From: Dehalococcoidia bacterium
GTDB taxonomy: Bacteria > Chloroflexota > Dehalococcoidia > E44-bin15
DNA length: 12,048 bases
NCBI GenBank assembly: GCA_030667555.1
Contig: DAOUVR010000013.1
Coordinates: forward strand, 1-12,048
Direction: 5' to 3'
The notes beneath the pieces are model-generated. The model made no database searches and was not told where the DNA came from. It was given only the letters and a program-made list of their open reading frames with translations. Shown piece after piece: positions 1-5,629 of the stretch (the first letter of the stretch is position 1; each line of letters starts with the position of its first letter). Position numbers and translations under genes: made by a program.

Positions 1-51
1 AGCACGTTCTTGGTAAGAACGGGGTCGCCAGTTCAAATCTGGCTGTGGGCT
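1..51 (+). tRNA. tRNA-Thr (anticodon GGT), 5' part cut off by window edge
   Basis: The 3' two thirds of a tRNA are visible. The anticodon stem CGTTC/GAACG (5-9 with 17-21) closes a 7-base loop TTGGTAA whose central triplet at 12-14 is GGT, reading Thr codons. The T arm is GCCAG/CTGGC (27-31 with 39-43) around the loop TTCAAAT. The acceptor 3' strand is TGTGGGC (44-50), followed by discriminator T51. No CCA is encoded. The acceptor 5' strand and D arm lie mostly outside the window. The tRNA ends 26 bases before tuf; tRNA-Thr next to tuf is a known arrangement, and the two are probably co-transcribed, since no promoter or terminator is seen between them. Confidence 0.93.
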
Positions 52-77
52 TAAGTTAACATGATATAGGAGGGAAA

Positions 78-1280
78 ATGGCGAAGAAAGTCTATGAGAG
101 AACGAAACCCCATGTTAATGTGGGCACCATCGGTCACGTGGACCATGGCAAGACCACACTGACCGCGGCGATGACTAAGGTGTTGTCCCAGGCAGGGATC
201 ACACAATATCGCGCGTTTGACTCCATCGATAATGCCCCTGAAGAGAAGGCCAGAGGGTTGACCATTGCCATCGCTCATATCGAGTATGAGACGGAAAAGC
301 GGCACTATGCCCATGTCGATTGCCCTGGCCATGCCGACTACATTAAGAACATGATAACCGGGGCAGCACAGATGGATGGTGCAATACTTGTGATCGCTGC
401 TGACGATGGAGTCATGCCTCAAACCAGGGAGCACCTCCTGCTGGCGAATCAGGTGGAGGTGCCCTCTCTAATTGCTTGTCTGAACAAAGTAGACATAGTG
501 GATGATGAAGAGCTACTAGAGGTGAGCGAGCTTGAGTTAAGGGAAGAAGTGTTTCCCAAATACGGCTTTCCTGGCGCAGAGACACCCATAATTAGAGTCA
601 GCGCCCTCAAGTCATTGGAGTGTGGCTGCGGCAAAAGAGAATGTCAGTGGTGTGGCTCTATATGGCAGCTATTGGATACCATTGATGACTACATTCCAAC
701 CCCGGTGCGAGACATGGACAAGCCATTCCTGATGCCTGTTGAGGATGTTTTTAGCATCAAAGGGCGAGGGACAGTAGCCACTGGCCGCGTCGAGCGGGGC
801 GTGCTCAAGCCTGGGGCCGAAGTGGATGTGGTGGGCCTAAAAGAGACGCGTAGTGTAGTGGTGACCAGCCTGGAGATGTTCCATAAAACCCTGCCCGACG
901 CCGAGCCCGGTGACGCCGTTGGTTGCTTGCTAAGGGGAGTAGAGAGGGATGATATATTGCGGGGTATGGTATTGGTCGCTAAGGGAACGGTCAAGCCTCA
1001 CACTGAGGCTGAGGCTCAGGTGTACGTACTTACCAAAGAAGAAGGAGGTCGGCATACCCCATTCTTCAACGGCTATAAGCCTCAGTTCTACATCAGGACC
1101 ACTGATGTCACTGGCAGCATCCAGTTGCCTGAAGGGGTGGAAATGGTCATGCCCGGTGATAACATAACAATGAAGCTGAAGCTCGTCGAGCCCGTCGCTC
1201 TAGAAGAAGGTCTCAGGTTTGCTGTTCGTGAGGGTGGAAGGACCGTGGGAGCCGGTGCGGTCACCAAAATCATAGATTAG
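78..1280 (+). CDS. tuf: Elongation factor Tu (EF-Tu), with Cys-rich insertion
   Basis: EF-Tu is the cytoplasmic GTPase that carries aminoacyl-tRNA to the ribosomal A site. The 400-residue product shows all G-domain motifs: G1 GHVDHGKT (19-26), G2 threonine T62 in RGLTI, G3 DCPGH (81-85) with catalytic H85, G4 NKVD (136-139) and G5 SAL (175-177). Domains 2 and 3 follow from about residue 210, including GRGTVATGRVERG and the C-terminal GGRTVGAGAV. The ATG at 78 has the Shine-Dalgarno AGGAGGG at 67-73. The odd part is residues 182-192, where CGCGKRECQWC gives a CxC-x4-CxxC pattern right after G5. E. coli EF-Tu lacks these cysteines and is about five residues shorter there. Zn or other metal binding is only an inference. 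rpmG starts 12 bases after the tuf stop. Confidence 0.98.
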   Translation: MAKKVYERTKPHVNVGTIGHVDHGKTTLTAAMTKVLSQAGITQYRAFDSIDNAPEEKARGLTIAIAHIEYETEKRHYAHVDCPGHADYIKNMITGAAQMDGAILVIAADDGVMPQTREHLLLANQVEVPSLIACLNKVDIVDDEELLEVSELELREEVFPKYGFPGAETPIIRVSALKSLECGCGKRECQWCGSIWQLLDTIDDYIPTPVRDMDKPFLMPVEDVFSIKGRGTVATGRVERGVLKPGAEVDVVGLKETRSVVVTSLEMFHKTLPDAEPGDAVGCLLRGVERDDILRGMVLVAKGTVKPHTEAEAQVYVLTKEEGGRHTPFFNGYKPQFYIRTTDVTGSIQLPEGVEMVMPGDNITMKLKLVEPVALEEGLRFAVREGGRTVGAGAVTKIID

Positions 1281-1291
1281 GTAGATATCAA

Positions 1292-1459
1292 TTGGCGAAG
1301 AAGGGAAGCTCTAGGATTATCATTAATCTCGCTTGCACAGAGTGCAAGGAGAGAACATATACGACTTCAAAGAATAAAAGGAATGACCCTGAGCGATTGG
1401 AGCTCACGAAGTTCTGCCCTCGCTGTCGCATCCACACGCTCCATCGAGAGGGTAGGTAG
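1292..1459 (+). CDS. rpmG: 50S ribosomal protein L33 (bL33), TTG start
   Basis: This 55-residue protein was translated directly from the sequence. It begins MAKKGSSRIIINLACTEC and ends CPRCRIHTLHREGR. L33 is a small protein of the large ribosomal subunit near the E site. Two CxxC pairs (C15/C18 and C42/C45) make this the zinc-ribbon form of L33. The length is normal for the family. The start is a TTG at 1292, since MAKK is the usual L33 beginning; a weak purine-rich TAGGTAG at 1278-1284 overlaps the tuf stop and could serve as ribosome-binding site. The gene sits between tuf and secE, the common place for rpmG. Its stop is three bases before the secE start. Confidence 0.95.
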   Translation: MAKKGSSRIIINLACTECKERTYTTSKNKRNDPERLELTKFCPRCRIHTLHREGR

Positions 1460-1462
1460 GTT

Positions 1463-1684
1463 ATGAAAAGGGAGGCTGTGGCAGGAAGGCGTGGTATGCC
1501 CCGGTTCAGCCGACTTGGTAACTATTTTCGCGAGATTATATCTGAGCTAAAGAAGGTGGTCTGGCCTACGAGGGCGGAGACAAGGCGGCTAACCCTTATG
1601 GTGCTCGCTATTTCCGGTACTGTTGGACTTATTCTTGGTGCCATCGATCTGGGTTTCACGCATATAGTTAATCTTTTTTGGTGA
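1463..1684 (+). CDS. secE: Preprotein translocase subunit SecE
   Basis: SecE clamps the SecY channel of the Sec translocon in the inner membrane. The 73-residue product is of the short, single-spanning type. A basic N-terminal stretch (1-20) is followed by an amphipathic helix with the family signature ELKKVVWPTR (28-37), then one hydrophobic membrane segment at about 43-63, ending in HIVNLFW. The ATG at 1463 lies three bases after the rpmG stop, with the purine-rich end of rpmG (GGTAGGTAGG, 1451-1460) as possible ribosome-binding site. Position between rpmG and nusG is the classical secE-nusG context. Confidence 0.96.
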   Translation: MKREAVAGRRGMPRFSRLGNYFREIISELKKVVWPTRAETRRLTLMVLAISGTVGLILGAIDLGFTHIVNLFW

Positions 1685-1714
1685 TGATAAGTCACGTGAG
1701 GAAGAATGGGCTAT

Positions 1715-1733
1715 AAACCCCTGAGCGGGGTTT
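1715..1733 (+). promoter_or_regulatory. Hairpin between secE and nusG (attenuator-like, no T-run)
   Basis: AAACCCC (1715-1721) pairs perfectly with GGGGTTT (1727-1733) across the 5-base loop TGAGC. The 3' flank is CGCTTCT, not a T-run, so this is not a standard intrinsic terminator. It could be a pause, processing or protein-binding element that separates secE from nusG in the mRNA. The structure is seen in the sequence; the role is unknown. Confidence 0.45.
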
Positions 1734-1758
1734 CGCTTCTAATTTGAGAGGGAAAAGC

Positions 1759-2292
1759 ATGGGGCGGGATGAGATAAAGTGGTATGTGATCCATACCTAC
1801 TCCGGATATGAGCAGCGGGTCAAGACCAATCTGGAGCAACGTACCAAATCAATGGATGCCCAGGATAAGATATGCCAGGTGGTCATTCCCACTGAGAATG
1901 TTATCGAGATCAAGGATGGACAGAGAAAAACTGTCGCCAAAAAGGTCTTTCCCGGCTACATTCTGGTCGAGATGGAACTAACCGACGAGAGCTGGAATGT
2001 GGTACGCAACACCCCAGGAGTCACCGGCTTTGTGGGCGCGGGAACCAATCCTGTCCCCCTCGACGAAAATGAGATCGAGGCTATTTTCGAACAGATGAAG
2101 ACTGAAACGCCCCGTGTCAAGGTCGGTTTTACCACAGGGGACAGTGTGCGGGTGGTCGACGGACCCTTTTACGATTTCATCGGTATAGTTGACCAGATTA
2201 ACGAAGCCAAGGGCAAGGTAAGGCTGCTCGTTTCCTTTTTTGGGAGAGAGACACCTATGGAACTCGACTTCCTTCAGGTGGAAAGACTTTAA
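1759..2292 (+). CDS. nusG: Transcription termination/antitermination factor NusG
   Basis: NusG binds RNA polymerase, suppresses pausing and links transcription to Rho or to the ribosome. The product from the ATG at 1759 is 177 residues. It has an NGN domain at about 1-105 (WYVIHTYSGYEQRVKTNLEQR near the start, KKVFPGYILVEM and NTPGVTGFVG further on) and a C-terminal KOW domain from about residue 120 (GDSVRVVDGPFYDFIGIV). The length is normal. An in-frame TTG at 1744 would add five residues, but GAGAGGG at 1746-1752 is a Shine-Dalgarno six bases before the ATG at 1759, so the TTG lies ahead of the ribosome-binding site and is unlikely. The gene is 74 bases after secE, with a hairpin in the gap. 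Confidence 0.97.
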   Translation: MGRDEIKWYVIHTYSGYEQRVKTNLEQRTKSMDAQDKICQVVIPTENVIEIKDGQRKTVAKKVFPGYILVEMELTDESWNVVRNTPGVTGFVGAGTNPVPLDENEIEAIFEQMKTETPRVKVGFTTGDSVRVVDGPFYDFIGIVDQINEAKGKVRLLVSFFGRETPMELDFLQVERL

Positions 2293-2307
2293 ATGTCGCC
2301 AACGCTT

Positions 2308-2326
2308 GGGGGCAAATGCCTTTTTT
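2308..2326 (+). promoter_or_regulatory. Weak terminator-like hairpin with T6 between nusG and rplK
   Basis: GGC (2311-2313) and GCC (2318-2320) close the loop AAAT. Three further G.U pairs are possible between 2308-2310 and 2321-2323, and TTTTTT occupies 2321-2326. The stem is too weak for a firm terminator. It may act as a partial attenuator between nusG and the rplK-rplA pair, or be chance. I could not recognise an L1-binding site in this 71-base leader, although the L11-L1 operon is regulated by L1 in several bacteria. Confidence 0.25.
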
Positions 2327-2363
2327 GTAAGTGGCCTAATGTTTCGCTAAATGGAGGATAGGA

Positions 2364-2789
2364 TTGGCCAAGAAGAAGATTAAGACAGTGATAAAACTTC
2401 AGCTCCCCGCAGGGCAGGCAAGCCCTGCCCCTCCCGTGGGCCCGATTCTAGGGCAGCACGGATGTAATATTATGGGCTTCTGCAAGGAATATAACGATCG
2501 TACTGCCTCCCAGGCAGGCTCTATCATCCCTGCAGAGATCACTATATTTGAGGACCGTTCGTTCAGCTTTATTCTCAAGAGCCCGCCCGTCGCCGATCTG
2601 CTTCGGAGAGCGCTCAACGTGGAGAAAGGGAGCAGCACGCCAAATATGCAGAAGATCGGCAAGCTCCCCCGGGAAAAGATCCGGGAGATCGCTGAGCTTA
2701 AGATGAAAGACCTTACTGCCGCCGACACCGACGGGGCGATGCGGATCGTCGAGGGCACGGCGCGAAGCATGGGGGTTGAGGTAGAATGA
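2364..2789 (+). CDS. rplK: 50S ribosomal protein L11 (uL11), TTG start
   Basis: L11 forms the GTPase-associated centre on 23S rRNA together with the L10-L12 stalk. The 141-residue product has the standard length. Its N-terminal domain carries the proline-rich helix region PAGQASPAPPVGP and GQHGCNIMGFC; the C-terminal rRNA-binding domain ends in the typical GTARSMGVEV. The start is a TTG at 2364, giving MAKKKIKTVIKLQ, with GGAGG at 2353-2357 upstream. No in-frame ATG fits the family start. The stop TGA overlaps the start region of rplA, so the two are likely translationally coupled. Two GC-rich hairpins lie inside the 5' half of the gene (2412-2430 and 2503-2517). Confidence 0.97.
   Translation: MAKKKIKTVIKLQLPAGQASPAPPVGPILGQHGCNIMGFCKEYNDRTASQAGSIIPAEITIFEDRSFSFILKSPPVADLLRRALNVEKGSSTPNMQKIGKLPREKIREIAELKMKDLTAADTDGAMRIVEGTARSMGVEVE
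2412..2430 (+). other. GC-rich hairpin inside rplK coding sequence
   Basis: GGGCAGG (2412-2418) pairs with CCTGCCC (2424-2430) across the loop CAAGC, 48 bases after the rplK start codon. A second hairpin, CTGCCT/AGGCAG with loop CCC, lies at 2503-2517. Both encode normal L11 residues (AGQASPAP and TASQAGS), so they may be by-products of codon choice. Confidence 0.35.
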
Positions 2790-3502
2790 TGGCGAACCGG
2801 GGAAAGAAATATCAAAACGCAGCCCAACTGGTGGACCGTACCAAAGAATATGACCCAAAGGATGCCGTCGAGCTGGCAAAGAAGACAGCCTATGCCAACT
2901 TTGATGAGACTGTAGAGCTCCACCTCAATATGGGTCTCGATCCCCGTCATGCCGACCAGCAGGTGAGAGGGGTGGCTAGCCTGCCTCACGGGCTGGGGAA
3001 GGTGGTCAGAGTCCTCGTTTTCACCCAGGGTGAAGCGGTCAAAACCGCCGAGGAGGCTGGAGCTGATTATGTAGGTGGCGATGATATGGTGAAGAACATC
3101 GAGGATGGTTGGCTGGAATTCGATGTTGCCATTGCTACCCCTGATGTAATGGGGAAAGTCTCCAAGCTTGGCAAGATTCTTGGTCGCCGAGGGCTCATGC
3201 CTAATCCAAAATCGGGAACCATTGTTCCTCCCCAAGATCTGCCCAAAGCTATCAGTGATGTTCGAAAAGGTCGTGTGGATTTCAGGTTAGATAAAACAGC
3301 AGTCATTCACCTTCCTTTGGGCAAGCTGAGCTTCGACGATGATAGATTGCTGGGGAACCTGGCTGCACTAATCGAGGCCGTGCTCCGCGCCAAGCCCAGC
3401 GGTGCCAAGGGTCAATACATCAAAAGCGCATCCCTCTCTACTTCAATGGGGCCAGGGATAAAGCTTGATGTGAAAGCAACCCAGGAGCTTCATGCTCCTT
3501 AG
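2789..3502 (+). CDS. rplA: 50S ribosomal protein L1 (uL1)
   Basis: L1 forms the mobile arm beside the E site and, in several bacteria, represses its own operon by binding the L11-L1 mRNA. The 237-residue product begins MANRGKKYQNA and has the L1 signature GLMPNPKSGT followed by the conserved VRKGRVDFRLDKTAVIH. Two adjacent ATGs are possible. The one at 2786 gives an ATGA overlap with rplK, but its spacing to GAGG (2778-2781) is only four bases. The ATG at 2789 has a seven-base spacing and gives the usual 'MA.RGKKY' start, so I prefer it; the alternative adds one Met. The family length is normal. The gene ends 26 bases before the L10 leader. Confidence 0.96.
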   Translation: MANRGKKYQNAAQLVDRTKEYDPKDAVELAKKTAYANFDETVELHLNMGLDPRHADQQVRGVASLPHGLGKVVRVLVFTQGEAVKTAEEAGADYVGGDDMVKNIEDGWLEFDVAIATPDVMGKVSKLGKILGRRGLMPNPKSGTIVPPQDLPKAISDVRKGRVDFRLDKTAVIHLPLGKLSFDDDRLLGNLAALIEAVLRAKPSGAKGQYIKSASLSTSMGPGIKLDVKATQELHAP

Positions 3503-3528
3503 CTTCTAACAGATTACAATTAAGATAA

Positions 3529-3608
3529 GCGCCATAGACAGCGGGTGCCATTATGGCTTAATGAACTGCCCGCCGAGGCTAGAGTAGAGGTCCTTGTGTC
3601 TATGGCGC
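3529..3608 (+). promoter_or_regulatory. Ribosomal protein L10 leader RNA
   Basis: A perfect 12-bp closing stem, GCGCCATAGACA (3529-3540) with TGTCTATGGCGC (3597-3608), encloses two further elements. One is GCGGG/CCCGC (3541-3545 with 3569-3573) around the small hairpin GCCA-TTA-TGGC (3547-3557). The other is the short AGG/CCT pairing (3576-3578 with 3592-3594). The primary sequence AGACAGCGGGTGCC and AACTGCCCGCCGAGG matches what I know of the L10 leader family: an mRNA structure that mimics the 23S rRNA site and is bound by L10 or L10-L12 to limit rplJ-rplL expression. It lies directly upstream of rplJ, as expected. No strong terminator hairpin follows it, so control at translation or by another attenuation step is inferred. 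Confidence 0.9.
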
Positions 3609-3625
3609 AAGGGCTTTCTTATTTT

Positions 3626-3631
3626 GGGAGG
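3626..3631 (+). promoter_or_regulatory. Shine-Dalgarno deciding the rplJ start
   Basis: GGGAGG at 3626-3631 lies five bases before the ATG at 3637. An in-frame GTG at 3631 overlaps the last base of this site, so it cannot be the start if this site is used. Confidence 0.8.
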
Positions 3632-3636
3632 TGTTT

Positions 3637-4170
3637 ATGCGTATAGATGAGAAGAAGGAAGTAGTTGAAGAGCTTGCCGCGAAGCTTTCTCGGTGCAATA
3701 TTGCCATCACCACAGACTATCGTGGGCTACCGGTAGCTGAAATGACTGAACTGCGTCGCAGGCTACGCCAGAGGGACATTGAATACCGTGTTGTGAAAAA
3801 CACCATGGTTCGCTTCGCCGCAGAGAAAGCGGAAAAGAGCGAGTTCACTAGCATTGTTAATGGTCCCATAGCTATCGCCTTCGGCTACGGCGATATCACT
3901 GAGCCCGCTAAGGCATTGATCGATTATATTCGCTCCTCAGGAAGTGGGCTGAAGATCATCGGTGGGCTACTTGACCGAAGAGTGCTTACTGCCTCCGAGA
4001 TAGCAAATCTCGCTAACTTGCCCCCAAAGGAGGTGCTGGTCTCCAAGCTATTGGGCGGGATGAAAGGACCCATCATTGGCCTTGTTAATGTGCTTAATGC
4101 AAACATAACAGGTTTTCTTTACGTACTAAATGCCAGAATGAAACAATTAGAAGGAGGAAACAGTGACTAG
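3637..4170 (+). CDS. rplJ: 50S ribosomal protein L10 (uL10)
   Basis: L10 anchors the L7/L12 dimers to the ribosome and forms the base of the stalk. The 177-residue product has the normal length. The conserved N-terminal rRNA-binding domain includes ITTDYRGLPVAEMTELRRRLR and EYRVVKNTMVRFA. The C-terminal part (from about residue 135) is predicted to be the long helix that binds L12 N-terminal domains, ending in NARMKQLEGGNSD. The start is the ATG at 3637, chosen because of the GGGAGG site at 3626-3631. The upstream L10 leader indicates feedback control. The last eight bases overlap the start of rplL, whose ribosome-binding site lies inside rplJ, a sign of coupled translation that would keep L10 and L12 in proportion. 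Confidence 0.97.
   Translation: MRIDEKKEVVEELAAKLSRCNIAITTDYRGLPVAEMTELRRRLRQRDIEYRVVKNTMVRFAAEKAEKSEFTSIVNGPIAIAFGYGDITEPAKALIDYIRSSGSGLKIIGGLLDRRVLTASEIANLANLPPKEVLVSKLLGGMKGPIIGLVNVLNANITGFLYVLNARMKQLEGGNSD
4151..4157 (+). promoter_or_regulatory. Shine-Dalgarno for the extended rplL start
   Basis: AAGGAGG at 4151-4157 lies five bases before the GTG at 4163. It is the best ribosome-binding site in the area and supports the long form of L7/L12 over initiation at the internal ATG 4292, which has only a weak AAAGG at 4276-4280 at longer distance. Confidence 0.8.
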
Positions 4171-4669
4171 CGAAGTAGAACAAGTCCAAGAAGAGGGAGA
4201 GAAAGAGAAGAAGGGGACTGCCAAGAAAGCTGCTGCCAAGAAGGCTACTGCCAAGCAGGCCGCACCCAAGGAAGCAAAGGTAGCAAAGACGATGGCTAAA
4301 GAGGAGCTCATCGCTGCCATTAAGAGTATGACCGTACTTGATCTCAGTGAGCTGGTCAAAGCTCTGGAGGAAGAATTTGGCGTCAGTGCTGCTGCCCAGG
4401 TTGCAGTAGCTGCAGCGCCCGGTGCCCCTGCTGAGGCTGCACCAGAGGAGGAAGAGCAGACAGAATTCACCGTGATCCTCAAAGACATTGGCGCCAATAA
4501 GATCAATGTGATCAAGACAGTGCGTGAGGTATCCGGTCTAGGGCTCAAAGAGTCCAAGGATCTGGTGGAGAGCGCCCCCGCGACAGTGAAAGAAGGCATC
4601 AGCAAAGAGGAATCAGCAACGCTGAGAGAGAAACTCGAGGCTGCGGGCGCCACTATCGAGGTCAAATAG
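4163..4669 (+). CDS. rplL: 50S ribosomal protein L7/L12 (bL12) with Lys/Ala-rich N-terminal extension
   Basis: L7/L12 is the multi-copy stalk protein that recruits translation GTPases. The core from residue 44 is normal: an N-terminal dimerisation domain (MAKEELIAAIKSMTVLDLSE onwards), an Ala/Pro-rich hinge around 80-97, and a C-terminal domain with GLGLKESKDLVE and KVIK-like NKINVIKTVRE. The whole product is 168 residues, while about 120-130 is usual. The extra 43 residues are an acidic head (2-18) and a basic tail of pentads, TAKKA, AAKKA, TAKQA, APKEA and KVAKT (19-43). The GTG start at 4163 has a strong AAGGAGG and overlaps rplJ by eight bases. The internal ATG at 4292 would give a standard-length protein and could be used as well. 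The extension resembles histone H1-like tails in composition only; a role is unknown. Confidence 0.95.
   Translation: MTSEVEQVQEEGEKEKKGTAKKAAAKKATAKQAAPKEAKVAKTMAKEELIAAIKSMTVLDLSELVKALEEEFGVSAAAQVAVAAAPGAPAEAAPEEEEQTEFTVILKDIGANKINVIKTVREVSGLGLKESKDLVESAPATVKEGISKEESATLREKLEAAGATIEVK
4217..4276 (+). repeat. Four imperfect 15-bp tandem repeats inside rplL
   Basis: Four in-frame 15-base units occupy 4217-4231, 4232-4246, 4247-4261 and 4262-4276. The first is ACTGCCAAGAAAGCT and the second GCTGCCAAGAAGGCT; the fourth is the most diverged. They encode TAKKA, AAKKA, TAKQA and APKEA. Such units can expand or contract without breaking the reading frame, which may explain how the extension of L7/L12 arose. 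Confidence 0.8.
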
Positions 4670-4686
4670 CTTTTAGATCCGAGATT

Positions 4687-5382
4687 ATGGTGGAATACCA
4701 TCTCAAGATAAAGGAGTTGCCTATCGGGGAGCGCCCCAGGGAGCGACTCAGGGAGGACGGTCCATCTTCACTCTCAAACAGCGAACTCCTGGCGATCGTG
4801 CTTCGCATCGGTACTGCTTCGGAAAATGCGCTCGCTCTCGCCACGAGGGTGCTCACAAGATTTGGTGGCCTTGTTGGTCTCTCCAAAGCAAGCTTTGGTG
4901 AGCTTTGCTCCGAGGCAGGTATGGGTGAAGCGAAAACAGCTCAATTAAAGGCCGCCCTCGAGCTGGGGAGGCGGCTTGTCTCCACACAGTCTGAGGAGAG
5001 GACAGTGATTCGCTCCCCTCAGGATGTGGCCAACCTCTTGATGGCGGAAATGGGCTTTCTAGATCAAGAGCAGCTGAGGGTGGTGTTGCTCAATACCAAG
5101 AACCAGGTGATCACCATTTCAGAGGTCTATAAGGGCAATGTAAGCACTTCGCTTGTCCGCGCCAGCGAGGTATTCCGAGAAGCTGTCAGAGAAAACTGTC
5201 CGGCGATCATCGTGGTTCACAATCATCCCTCAGGCGACCCGGCACCCAGCGCCGAGGATATCCAAATCACTGAACAGATTATAGAGGCGGGGAAGACTCT
5301 TGACATCGAGGTTTTGGACCACATTATCATCGGTCAGCAGAGGTATGTGAGCCTGAAGGAGAGGGGGGAGGGGTTTAAATAA
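4687..5382 (+). CDS. radC: RadC family JAB/MPN domain protein
   Basis: The 231-residue product has the RadC layout: an N-terminal helix-hairpin-helix-like part (SNSELLAIVLRIGT at 30-43) and a C-terminal JAB1/MPN+ metalloprotease-like domain. The metal motif is visible as HNHPSGDPAPSAED (178-191), with H178, H180 and D191 in the usual places. RadC was named for a DNA-repair phenotype in E. coli that was later attributed to another gene; its biochemical activity is unsettled, so the 'DNA repair' label should be read with care. The length is normal. The ATG at 4687 lies 17 bases after the rplL stop without a clear Shine-Dalgarno, so coupled re-initiation is likely, and no terminator separates it from the ribosomal genes. 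Finding radC here instead of rpoB is notable. Confidence 0.95.
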   Translation: MVEYHLKIKELPIGERPRERLREDGPSSLSNSELLAIVLRIGTASENALALATRVLTRFGGLVGLSKASFGELCSEAGMGEAKTAQLKAALELGRRLVSTQSEERTVIRSPQDVANLLMAEMGFLDQEQLRVVLLNTKNQVITISEVYKGNVSTSLVRASEVFREAVRENCPAIIVVHNHPSGDPAPSAEDIQITEQIIEAGKTLDIEVLDHIIIGQQRYVSLKERGEGFK

Positions 5383-5400
5383 TGCTATCGCCTCTTACTA

Positions 5401-5429
5401 TTGCATTGGTCACACCTATATGATATAGT
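5401..5429 (+). promoter_or_regulatory. Putative promoter of the 5S rRNA gene
   Basis: TTGCAT (5401-5406) and TATAGT (5424-5429) are spaced by 17 bases. TGA directly before the -10 makes it an extended -10 (TGn). Transcription would start near G5436, exactly where the base-paired precursor stem of the 5S RNA begins. The -35 is a moderate match. Confidence 0.55.
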
Positions 5430-5439
5430 TAGAAAGGCT

Positions 5440-5558
5440 TTCCGGTGGTTTGAGCGGGGTTGGCCCACCCGTTCCCATCCCGAACACGGAAGTGAAATGC
5501 CCCAGCGCAGACGATACTGCCCCGGCAACGGGGTGTGGAAAATATGCCACTGCCGGGG
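5440..5558 (+). rRNA. rrf: 5S ribosomal RNA, isolated gene
   Basis: The core GGCCCACCCGTTCCCATCCC and the following AACACGGAAGTGAAA are highly conserved 5S sequence, as is the loop region GACGATACTGCCCCGGCAAC. The ends pair as helix I: CCGGTGGT (5442-5449) with ACTGCCGG (5549-5556), with two G.U pairs. The pairing continues outward, GGCTTT (5436-5441) with GGAGCC (5557-5562), as a precursor stem, so the exact mature ends are uncertain by a few bases. No 16S or 23S gene is within the window on either side. The gene has its own promoter and terminator and stands between radC and clpC. Confidence 0.95.
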
Positions 5559-5580
5559 AGCCTTAAAGTTAAAGCCAGCA

Positions 5581-5619
5581 AAAAGAGCCCCATATAGTCA
5601 GGAGGGCTCTTTTCTTTTT
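5581..5619 (+). terminator. Intrinsic terminator after 5S rRNA
   Basis: AAAAGAGCCC (5581-5590) pairs perfectly with GGGCTCTTTT (5604-5613) around a 13-base loop, followed by CTTTTT (5614-5619). It ends the 5S transcript before the clpC promoter. Confidence 0.88.
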
Positions 5620-5629
5620 AAGGTGAGTG

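Noticed and set aside
1744..1758. Upstream TTG start for nusG
   Set aside because: It precedes the Shine-Dalgarno GAGAGGG, which is properly spaced for the ATG at 1759.
2399..3235. 278-codon open frame on the minus strand across rplK and rplA
   Set aside because: It lies antisense to two certain ribosomal protein genes, has no recognisable protein features and no own ribosome-binding site in a free region. It is a compositional shadow.
4147..4701. 184-codon open frame on the minus strand opposite rplL
   Set aside because: Ser/Ala/Leu-rich low-complexity product that mirrors the Lys/Ala/Glu codons of rplL; no independent evidence.
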